DNA from: Umezawaea beigongshangensis
Lineage (GTDB): Bacteria; Actinomycetota; Actinomycetes; Mycobacteriales; Pseudonocardiaceae
Reading direction: 5' to 3'
Length of the DNA: 64,000 bases
NCBI RefSeq assembly: GCF_016464305.1
Contig: NZ_JAEIOJ010000006.1
Location: forward strand, 248,001-312,000
Shown: positions 57,919 through 64,000 of the stretch, one piece after another
How positions within the stretch are numbered: the stretch's first letter is position 1
Layout of the letters: every line of letters begins with the position of its first letter
Notes under the pieces: generated by a model
The model's database searches: none
What the model saw: the letters and a program-made list of their open reading frames with translations, nothing else
What the model was told of the DNA's origin: nothing
Position numbers and translations under genes: made by a program

Positions 57919-58602
57919 TCACAGCCCCGAGGTGTCGTTCTGCCCGATCAGTCCGTGGTGGTGGGCGAAGCGCACCGCGTGCACGCGGTCCCGGAGCCCG
58001 AGCTTGGTGAGCACGCGCGACACGTGGGTCTTGACGGTCTGGCTCCCGACGTAGAGCTGGTCGCAGATCTCGGCGTTGGAGAACCCCGCGCCCATCAGGA
58101 GGAAGACCTCGTGCTCGCGCGCGGTGAGCCGGTCGACGCCCGGCGCCGTGCTGCGGGCCGGAGCCCTCGGCAGCAGGGCGTCGCTCAGCCGCGGGACGAG
58201 CCGGCGGGTGATCGACGGGTCGATGTAGGTGTCGCCCCGCGCGGCCACGCGCAGCGCGGTCACCAGTTCCTCCGGGGGCAGGCTCTTCAGGACGAAGCCG
58301 CTCACCCCCGACGCCAGCGCCTGCTGCACGTGGTCGTCGGCGTCGAACGTGGTGAGCAGGACGACCTTGAGGTCCGCGCCCCCCGACGACACCAGCTCGC
58401 GCGCCGCCGCGATCCCGTTCAGCTTGGGCATGCTCACGTCGAGCACGACCAGGTCGGGGCGCAGGTTCCGCGTCGCCTCGACGGCGCTGTAGCCGTCGCC
58501 GACGTCCGCGACGCACGTCATGTCCGGTTGGGCGTCCAGCACCGCCCGCAGGCCGGAGCGGAACATCGCGTGGTCGTCGGCGATCACGATGCGGAGGGTC
58601 AC
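57919..58602 (-). CDS. NarL/FixJ-type response regulator
   Basis: A 227-residue regulator: receiver domain with phospho-acceptor Asp55 in DLVVLDVSMP and switch lysine in SGFVLKSLPPEE, then a LuxR-type helix-turn-helix (LTAREHEVFLLMGAGFSNAE then GSQTVKTHVSRVLTKLGLRDR). GTG 58602 overlaps the kinase stop as GTGA, so the two are cotranslated. Confidence 0.94.
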   Translation of the reverse strand: MTLRIVIADDHAMFRSGLRAVLDAQPDMTCVADVGDGYSAVEATRNLRPDLVVLDVSMPKLNGIAAARELVSSGGADLKVVLLTTFDADDHVQQALASGVSGFVLKSLPPEELVTALRVAARGDTYIDPSITRRLVPRLSDALLPRAPARSTAPGVDRLTAREHEVFLLMGAGFSNAEICDQLYVGSQTVKTHVSRVLTKLGLRDRVHAVRFAHHHGLIGQNDTSGL

Positions 58603-59828
58603 GACTCGCCCCCGATCGGCACCGTCACGCTCGTCTCCCAGAACCGGCCGTCCTCCACGAGCCCGCAGGTCGCGGAGCCGCCGAACACCTCCGCGCGCTT
58701 CCTGATGCCGTCGAGGCCGCGGGCGGAACCCTCGTGCGCGATCAGCGAGGTGCGCCCGGCGAGGGCCGCCGCGGAGGCGACCCGGTTGCGCGCGGTGAGC
58801 GTCACGTGGTCGCCGCCGTAGTCGAGTTCCACCCGCACCGCCTTCCCGTCGCCGTGTCGCAGGGCGTTCGTCATCATCTCCTGCGCCACCCGGTACAGGG
58901 CGGTGTCGACGGCGGGCGGTATCCGGCACGGGTCGTCGTAGACGACGAAGGTCGCGCGCAGGCCGGAGGCGCGCACTCCGTCGAACAGCTCCTGCAACTT
59001 GGCCAGTCCCGGTTGCTCGGCGGACTCGTCTCTCGCGTGCAGCAGGTCCAGCAGTCGCCGCAGGTCCACCATGGCCGCGCGGCTGGACGTCTCCACCGCC
59101 GTGAGCGAGGCGTTCACCGGGCCGCTGCCGCCGTGGTCGTCCAGGTTGAACCGCGCCGCCGCCGCGTGCACGCCGATCGCGCTGACGTGGTGGGAGATCA
59201 CGTCGTGCAGGTCGGTGGCGATGGCCTCGCGCTCCCTGGCGACCGCCCCGTCCACCTCGGCGCGAGCGTCTCGCAGGGCGTCCTCGCGCTGGCGGCGCAG
59301 CTCGTCGACGTGGGCCTTGCGGGCGGTGGTGTAGCGGCCGACCAGCCACGGCAGCGCCGAGTTGGCCACCACCAGGGTCAGCGCGGCGAGGGGGGCCGGG
59401 GTGCCGCTGACCCACAGCGACGACAGCACGCCGAGCGCCATCACGGCCAGCGACAGGCCCGCGGGGCCGCCCCGCAACCAGGCGCCCGCCCGGTACGCGG
59501 AGACGAGCTGACCGGCGGTGTTGACGCTGCGCCCCGGCAGGACGAGGGTCAGCACCGGGAGCAGGGCGGCGTGCGCGAGTGCGACCCGGCCCGAGTGCCG
59601 AGGTGACGACGCCAGGGCGGCGTCCGCGAGGACGAGCCCGAGCAGGACCAGCGCGTCGAACGCGCCGAAGTCCTCGGGCCCCCTGGTCACGAAGCTCAGC
59701 GCGTCGTTGGCCAGGCACACGGCCGCGACCAGGACCGACTGCCGCGCCAGGGACCGCTCCACCCCGTGCTCGCGCCCGAGCACCCGGTGGGCCAGCGATC
59801 TGCCCGTCCGCACCGCGCTGCTGGTCAT
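58599..59828 (-). CDS. Sensor histidine kinase (HisKA_3 type)
   Basis: A 409-residue kinase. The N-terminal half has about four or five membrane helices; the HisKA_3 phospho-acceptor is His208 in ATDLHDVISHHVSAIGVHA; the ATPase has EMMTNALRHGDGKAV and GGDHVTLTARNRV as N- and G-boxes, the latter degenerate for the DxGxG pattern. ATG 59828 was chosen as first conserved methionine; GTG 59849 gives a longer variant. Stimulus unknown. Confidence 0.9.
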   Translation of the reverse strand: MTSSAVRTGRSLAHRVLGREHGVERSLARQSVLVAAVCLANDALSFVTRGPEDFGAFDALVLLGLVLADAALASSPRHSGRVALAHAALLPVLTLVLPGRSVNTAGQLVSAYRAGAWLRGGPAGLSLAVMALGVLSSLWVSGTPAPLAALTLVVANSALPWLVGRYTTARKAHVDELRRQREDALRDARAEVDGAVAREREAIATDLHDVISHHVSAIGVHAAAARFNLDDHGGSGPVNASLTAVETSSRAAMVDLRRLLDLLHARDESAEQPGLAKLQELFDGVRASGLRATFVVYDDPCRIPPAVDTALYRVAQEMMTNALRHGDGKAVRVELDYGGDHVTLTARNRVASAAALAGRTSLIAHEGSARGLDGIRKRAEVFGGSATCGLVEDGRFWETSVTVPIGGES

Positions 59829-59855
59829 GGGGAGCATTGTGCTGGTCACCGGATG

Positions 59856-59887
59856 ACGGGGCGTCACTCCCCCGGGGGACGCCCCGT
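59856..59887. terminator. Terminator of the ECF42 operon
   Basis: A perfect 10-bp stem, ACGGGGCGTC (59856-59865) with GACGCCCCGT (59878-59887), between the leftward sigma gene and the histidine kinase. Confidence 0.75.
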
Positions 59888-59922
59888 CCCGCTGCGGCGT
59901 GACGGTCGGTCCACACCGGACG

Positions 59923-61221
59923 TCATCCCGGCGCCGGCGCGCCGGGCTCGCGGTCCGCGCGGGAGGACTCGACGGCGTCGAGTCCTCGCCGCAGGTGAGC
60001 GCGTTCCGGTCCGGTGCCCGCCAGGTCGAGCGCCTCCCGGTAGGCCGTCGCCGCCTCGTCGTGCCGGCCGAGCTGGCGCAGCAGGTCCGCTCTGGCGGCC
60101 CGGTAGGGGTGGTGGCCGCGCAGCCGGGGCTCGCCGGCCAGGCCGTCGAGCAGCGCGAGGCCCGCTTCCGGCCCGTCGCGCACGGCCACCGCCGCGGCCC
60201 GGTTGAGCACGACGACCGGCGACGGGGCGAGCGCGTGCAGCACGTCGTAGAGCGCCACGACCTGCGGCCAGTCGGTGCTGGCGAGGTCAGCGGCCTCGGC
60301 GTGCAGGGCGGCGATCGCGGCCTGCACGCCGTACCGCCCGGCCGGGCCCGCGGTCAGCGCGACCACCACCAGGGCGCGGCCCTCCTCGATCGCCGCGCGG
60401 TCCCAGCGGCCGCGGTCCTGGTCCCGCAGGAGCACCAGTTCGCCGTCCGGCCCGGTCCGGGTGCCGCGCCGGGCGTGCACCAGGAGCATCAGGGCGAGCA
60501 GCCCGGCGACCTCCCGCTCGGCGGGCAGCAGGCGGCGCAGGATCCGGGCGAGGCGGATCGCCTCCTCGGCGAGGTCGAGCCGTTGCAGGTGCGGGCCCGA
60601 GCTGGCCGCGTAGCCCTCGGTGAAGATCGAGTAGACGACCTGGAGCACGCCCGGCAACCGGTGCGGCAGCTCGGTCGCGTCCGGCACCCGGAACGGGACG
60701 CGCGCCTCGCGGATCTTCTTCTTGACCCGCACGAGCCGCTTGGCCATCGTCGGGGGCGGAACCAGGAACGCCCGCGCCACCTCCTGCGTGGTCAGCCCGG
60801 CGAGGCAGCGCAGGGTCAGGGCCGCGCGGTCCTCGGCGGGCAGCGCCGGGTGGGCGCAGGTGAAGAACAGCTGCAACCGCTCGTCGGGCAGGTCTGCGCC
60901 GACCACCGGAGGCGGAGCCGGGTCGGTCCGGTCCGCCTCCACCTGGAGCAGGGCGAGCTTCGCCGCGTACGTCGTGTCGCGCCGCAGCCGGTCCACGGCC
61001 CTGCGCCGCGCCGTCGTCAGCAGCCAGGCCCCCGGATTCGCCGGAACGCCCTGCACCGGCCAGGTCGCCAGTGCCGCCTCGATCGCCTCCGACGCGACGT
61101 CCTCGGCCAGGTCCAGGTCGCGGTAGCGGCGGACGAGCGAGGCCAGCAGCCTGCCGTGCTCCTCGCGGAACACCGCCTCCACCGACGAACCGACGTGACC
61201 GGCCCGCTCGTCCCCGGCCAT
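59923..61221 (-). CDS. ECF42-type RNA polymerase sigma factor
   Basis: A 432-residue ECF sigma factor with a long C-terminal extension. Region 2 is about 12-85 (EEHGRLLASLVRRYRDLDLAEDVASEA), region 4 about 125-180 with TLRCLAGLTTQEVARAFLVPPPTMAKRLVRVKKKI, and 200-420 is a TPR-like regulatory region including ALVVVALTAGPAGRYGVQAAIAALHAEA. This layout plus a neighbouring DGPF-domain protein defines group ECF42. ATG 61221 shares one base with the upstream stop. The group lacks a classical anti-sigma and is thought to be regulated through its C-terminal extension. Confidence 0.92.
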   Translation of the reverse strand: MAGDERAGHVGSSVEAVFREEHGRLLASLVRRYRDLDLAEDVASEAIEAALATWPVQGVPANPGAWLLTTARRRAVDRLRRDTTYAAKLALLQVEADRTDPAPPPVVGADLPDERLQLFFTCAHPALPAEDRAALTLRCLAGLTTQEVARAFLVPPPTMAKRLVRVKKKIREARVPFRVPDATELPHRLPGVLQVVYSIFTEGYAASSGPHLQRLDLAEEAIRLARILRRLLPAEREVAGLLALMLLVHARRGTRTGPDGELVLLRDQDRGRWDRAAIEEGRALVVVALTAGPAGRYGVQAAIAALHAEAADLASTDWPQVVALYDVLHALAPSPVVVLNRAAAVAVRDGPEAGLALLDGLAGEPRLRGHHPYRAARADLLRQLGRHDEAATAYREALDLAGTGPERAHLRRGLDAVESSRADREPGAPAPG

Positions 61222-61571
61222 CAGTTCGAGAAGTCCGCGGCCGGGCGGACCACGACCGAGCCGCCGCCGCGCGCGCCGGGGCAGCGGGCCGCCCAGTCGA
61301 GCGCGACGTCCAGGTCCGGCACGTCGACGACGTAGAAGCCGCCGAGCACCTCGCGGGTCTCGGCGAACGGCCCGTCGGTCACGGTCCGCTCGCCGTCCTC
61401 GCCGACCCGCACCGTCGTGGCGGTGACCAGGTCGGCCAGGGACTCACCGGAGACGAAGACCCCGCTGTCCCTGACCTCCTGGTCGAACTCCACCCAGTCC
61501 TCGACGGTGCACCCGGCGGCCCCGCCGTCCTCGTCGATCGCACCGGCGTTGATCAGCAGCACGTACTTCAC
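61221..61571 (-). CDS. YCII/DGPF-domain protein, ECF42 partner
   Basis: A 116-residue single-domain protein with TVTDGPFAETREVLGGFYVVDVPD, the DGPF motif that names the family. Such genes are constant neighbours and targets of ECF42 sigma factors. GTG 61571 follows GGGAGA. The gene lies upstream of the sigma gene in the same operon. Confidence 0.92.
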   Translation of the reverse strand: MKYVLLINAGAIDEDGGAAGCTVEDWVEFDQEVRDSGVFVSGESLADLVTATTVRVGEDGERTVTDGPFAETREVLGGFYVVDVPDLDVALDWAARCPGARGGGSVVVRPAADFSN

Positions 61572-61687
61572 GTTCGTGGTCTCCCGTCCTGTCGCTCCCG
61601 TGCGCGGCTTCCCGCCGCACATCATCACGACGAACGGGACGGGCGCTCGTGGACACCCCCGTCGACGGTTCTTGCGCGCCGAACCGC

Positions 61688-63034
61688 TCAGGGGGTGGTC
61701 GAGCGGGCCGGGACGTCGCCGACCTCGCCGCGCAGGATGACGCGCTGGCTGCGGCGGCCGGTCAGCAGCATCCACGCCCACTCCAGCAGCACGGAGGCGC
61801 GGTTGCGCCAGCCCACCAGGAACGCCAGGTGCACCACCGCCCAGGAGACCTTGCCGAGGAGCCCGCGCAGCCGCAGCCCCCGCACGTCGGCCACGGCGTC
61901 GGAGGGCGAGATCGTCGCCATCGTGCCCAGGTCGAGGTAGCGGAACGGGCCGGGCGCCGGCCGCCCGGACGTGCGCGCCCGCACGACCTCGGCCACGTAC
62001 TTGCCCTCCTGGAGGGCCGGTTCCGCGATGCCGGGCAGGTCGTTCAGGTTCGCCGCGTCGCCGATGACGAAGACCTCGGGGTGACCGGGCACGGTGCAGT
62101 CCGGCCGGACCACGATCCTGCCCCTGCGATCGGTCGTCGCGCCGGTGGCGTCGGCCAGGCGCTGTGCGAGCGGCGCGGCGCGCACACCGGCGGCCCAGAT
62201 CACCGTGCCCGCGTCGAGCCGGTCGCGCGTCGCGTCGTCGGAGCCGGTGGCCCTCGTCGTCACGCCGGTGGCGTCGACGTCGTCCACCGCGCGGCCGAGC
62301 CGCACGTCCACGCCCATCCCCTCCAGCACCCGCCGGGTGTGGTCGCGCAGCGACGGCGCGAACGGCGGCAGGACGTCGGGGGCGGCGTCGAGCAGGACGA
62401 TGTGCACGTCGTCCAGGTCGAACTCGGTGAACTGGTCCCGCAGGGTGCGCCGCGCCATCACCGCGATCTGTCCGGCCAGCTCCACACCGGTGGGGCCCGC
62501 GCCGACGACGGCGATGGTCAGCCAGCGCCGCCGCTCCTGCGGGTCGTCGGTGGAGGCGCCGTTCTCGAAGGCGGTGAGCAGCTGGGAACGCATCCGCACG
62601 GCGTGCGAGAGGGTCTTCATCGGGGGAGCGAAGCGCTGCCACTCGTCGTGGCCGAAGTAGGAGTCGGTGGCGCCGACGGCGAGCACGAGCACGTCGTAGC
62701 CGACGGTCCGCTCCGTGCCGGTGGACAGGGCGATCCGGACGGTCTTGGCGTTCGGGTCGACGTCGGTCACCTCGCCCAGCACGACGCGCGCGTTGCGCTG
62801 GCGGGCGAGCACCTTGCGCAGCGGCGGGGCGATGTCGCCGGGAGGCAGCAGCGCCGTGGCGACCTGGTACAGCAGCGGCTGGAACAGGTGGTGGTTGGTC
62901 TGGTCGACCAGCACCACGTCCACGTCGGCGTCCCGCAGCCCCCGGACCGCGTTCAGCCCGCCGAACCCGCCGCCCACGACCACCACCACAGGTCGCGCGT
63001 CCCCGCCCGGTGCACCAGCCACGTCGTTCGCCAC
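61688..63034 (-). CDS. Type II NADH dehydrogenase-like FAD oxidoreductase
   Basis: A 448-residue FAD/NAD(P)H protein. FAD-binding GGGFGGLNAVRGL (21 onwards), NAD-binding VVGAGPTGVELAGQIA and the C-terminal FAD motif VFVIGDAANLNDLPGIAEPALQEGKYVAE are intact; a C-terminal amphipathic segment (VVHLAFLVGWRNRASVLLEWAWML) fits membrane attachment. It should pass electrons from NADH to quinones without proton pumping. GTG 63034 was taken as start; transcribed alone. Confidence 0.92.
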   Translation of the reverse strand: MANDVAGAPGGDARPVVVVVGGGFGGLNAVRGLRDADVDVVLVDQTNHHLFQPLLYQVATALLPPGDIAPPLRKVLARQRNARVVLGEVTDVDPNAKTVRIALSTGTERTVGYDVLVLAVGATDSYFGHDEWQRFAPPMKTLSHAVRMRSQLLTAFENGASTDDPQERRRWLTIAVVGAGPTGVELAGQIAVMARRTLRDQFTEFDLDDVHIVLLDAAPDVLPPFAPSLRDHTRRVLEGMGVDVRLGRAVDDVDATGVTTRATGSDDATRDRLDAGTVIWAAGVRAAPLAQRLADATGATTDRRGRIVVRPDCTVPGHPEVFVIGDAANLNDLPGIAEPALQEGKYVAEVVRARTSGRPAPGPFRYLDLGTMATISPSDAVADVRGLRLRGLLGKVSWAVVHLAFLVGWRNRASVLLEWAWMLLTGRRSQRVILRGEVGDVPARSTTP

Positions 63035-63078
63035 GACCGGGAGGTACCCGCGAAAGGCGCGTGCACGCGCGAACCCGG

Positions 63079-63507
63079 TCAGGAACCGCGCAGGGCGTCC
63101 GGAACGGTGGCGAACATCGGCACGATCTGGTCGAGCTGGGTCAGCTCCAGCACGCGGCGCACGAACGGGTGCGGCGCGGCGACGGAGAACCGGCCCCCCG
63201 CGGCCCCGGCCCGCTTGTACGCCTCCACCAGGCAGCCCAGGCCGCTGGAGTCGCAGAACTCGACGCCCTCCAGGTCCAGCACCACCGGCCGGTCGAGGCG
63301 GGAGCTCAGGTAGGTCTGCAACCTCGGCGCCGTGTGGTAGTCGAGCTCGCCGACGACGTGCACGACGAGCCGTCCGTCGCGCTCCTCGTGCGACACGTCG
63401 AACTCGGGGCGCACGTCGTGCGTCCCGAGCGCCGTCAGCTGCGCCTCGTCCCCGCCGGCCGGGGGTGTCGTGCTCGTGCCCACTGATCCTCCACTGTGCT
63501 GTGTCAT
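63079..63507 (-). CDS. STAS domain anti-sigma factor antagonist of a partner-switch operon
   Basis: A 142-residue STAS protein with a Ser/Thr/Pro-rich lead, RLVVHVVGELDYHTAPRLQTY and VVLDLEGVEFCDSSGLGCLVE with its phosphorylatable serine. ATG 63507 overlaps the kinase gene as ATGA, but GTG 63483 has a better ribosome site (GGAGG, 4-base gap) and would give a shorter protein. It is the last gene of the phosphatase-kinase-STAS operon. Confidence 0.88.
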   Translation of the reverse strand: MTQHSGGSVGTSTTPPAGGDEAQLTALGTHDVRPEFDVSHEERDGRLVVHVVGELDYHTAPRLQTYLSSRLDRPVVLDLEGVEFCDSSGLGCLVEAYKRAGAAGGRFSVAAPHPFVRRVLELTQLDQIVPMFATVPDALRGS

Positions 63508-63911
63508 GTGCGTTCGGTGCCGCCGGTGTTCCGCGGGTCGAGCGCCAGCTCGGCCCGCACGCACGTGCCGGTGGTGGTGGGAACGACGCCCTGGGTGGAG
63601 CTGAGCGTCTCGACCACGAACACGCCGCGGTGCCTCGGACCGCTCGGCTCGGCGACTTGCACGACAGGATGACGCGGGTCCTCGTCGCAGACCTCGACCA
63701 GCGTCCCGCCCGGCACCTGCCGCGGCACCGGGCGACGCGGCGACGCGGCGTGGCGCACCGCGTCGGCGACCGGCTCGCCGGTGATCAGGGCCAGGCCGTC
63801 GACGTGCGCCGGGGCGCCCCGCGCGGCGCGGCTCGCTCCCACCGGCCGCCGGGCCCGCACCACCGACGCCGGTTCCGCGGGCAGCCACCGGGACACCGCC
63901 ACCGTCGTCAT
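63504..63911 (-). CDS. RsbW-like anti-sigma kinase with degenerate ATP site
   Basis: A 135-residue protein placed as the kinase of a partner-switch operon. It has an HATPase-like outline (VDGLALITGEPVADAVRHAA, then VEVCDEDPRHPVVQV and HRGVFVVETLSSTQGVV), but the conserved N-box asparagine of ELVxNAxxH is aspartate in EPVADAVRH, and the glycine-rich DxGxG and GRGL loops are replaced. It may bind ATP poorly or only act as a binding partner. ATG 63911 overlaps the upstream phosphatase stop as ATGA. Confidence 0.7.
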   Translation of the reverse strand: MTTVAVSRWLPAEPASVVRARRPVGASRAARGAPAHVDGLALITGEPVADAVRHAASPRRPVPRQVPGGTLVEVCDEDPRHPVVQVAEPSGPRHRGVFVVETLSSTQGVVPTTTGTCVRAELALDPRNTGGTERT

Positions 63912-64000
63912 CGGCCGAACCCCACGTGCAGCACCGCGATGTCGTCGTCGTGGTCCTGCGCGCAGGTCAGGTCGTCGATCAGCGCGGACCACACCTCCGG
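63908..64000 (-). CDS. SpoIIE/PP2C phosphatase, C-terminal end only (cut by the window)
   Basis: The final 30 codons end ALIDDLTCAQDHDDDIAVLH then VGFGR. DDDIAVL is the last metal-associated motif of SpoIIE/RsbU-type PP2C phosphatases. The gene continues beyond the right edge. Its position ahead of an anti-sigma kinase and a STAS protein defines a classical partner-switch module. Confidence 0.75.
   Translation of the reverse strand, partial: PEVWSALIDDLTCAQDHDDDIAVLHVGFGR

Noticed and set aside
1-64000. tRNA, rRNA, insertion sequence and prophage signals
   Set aside because: No cloverleaf-like tRNA, rRNA sequence, transposase, integrase or phage structural gene was recognised.

Overview
The window is a 64-kb stretch of a very GC-rich chromosome with the texture of a filamentous actinomycete: GTG starts are frequent, operons are packed with 4-base ATGA/GTGA overlaps, and C/G dominates third codon positions. 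A conservon, DasR- and CebR-type operators, an Lsr2 paralogue, ECF42 and rifamycin-resistance genes all fit Actinomycetia. A mycelial relative of Pseudonocardiaceae (Saccharothrix/Lentzea/Actinosynnema type) is the best guess, but the genus is inferred, not shown. No rRNA, tRNA, insertion sequence, phage module or CRISPR array was seen.

Layout. 0.7-4.5 kb: a multicopper oxidase, then a MarR repressor divergent from a flavoprotein monooxygenase across two near-identical palindromic operators. 4.5-11.1 kb: a carotenoid-tailoring block (CrtU-like, CruF-like hydratase, GT2 glycosyltransferase, CrtI-like desaturase) next to a CDP-alcohol phosphotransferase and a YihY-like membrane protein; together the carotenoid genes fit an aromatic, hydroxylated and glycosylated product. 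11.1-17 kb: a decayed substrate-binding gene, a pfkB-surE pair, an XRE-cupin regulator divergent from a methyltransferase with a histidine-rich N-terminus, and a secreted DUF1996 protein. 17.2-22.4 kb: a complete conservon (CvnA-D-like) ending in two P450s, one CYP157-like and lacking ExxR.

22.8-31.4 kb: an acyl-CoA ligase, a DUF305 lipoprotein, a secreted chitin-type LPMO with a DasR-type operator, and a 725-residue polypeptide joining an ECF sigma factor, a zinc anti-sigma domain, a membrane segment and a large exported region. 31.5-35.6 kb: an Lsr2 paralogue, then a probable rifamycin-responsive block: an inverted repeat resembling the rifamycin-associated element (RAE), a GT1 glycosyltransferase (Rgt candidate) and a HelD-family ATPase (HelR candidate). 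35.6-38.9 kb: a sigma/membrane-partner pair, a second DUF305 lipoprotein and a long MerR protein.

39.1-45.7 kb is a polysaccharide-degradation region: a GH16 glucanase with two discoidin-like domains, a DUF1996-DUF305 operon and a LacI repressor share a region with three GAGAGCGCTCTC palindromes; a GH6 cellulase follows, with a perfect CebR-type box. 46.8-51.4 kb encodes a ParE/ParC-type topoisomerase IV. The last 12 kb hold stress-signalling modules (three STAS proteins, one in a phosphatase-kinase-STAS operon cut by the window edge; a NarL-type two-component system; ECF42 with its DGPF partner) plus a quinone reductase-like GST, a YigZ protein, a serine hydrolase, an MFS transporter and a type II NADH dehydrogenase.

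Most convergent or terminal gene ends carry perfect GC-rich hairpins. The strongest candidates for new biology are the one-polypeptide sigma/anti-sigma/sensor, the RAE-Rgt-HelR block, the DUF1996-DUF305 regulon with GH16 and LacI, and a 22-bp repeat family at gene 3' ends.
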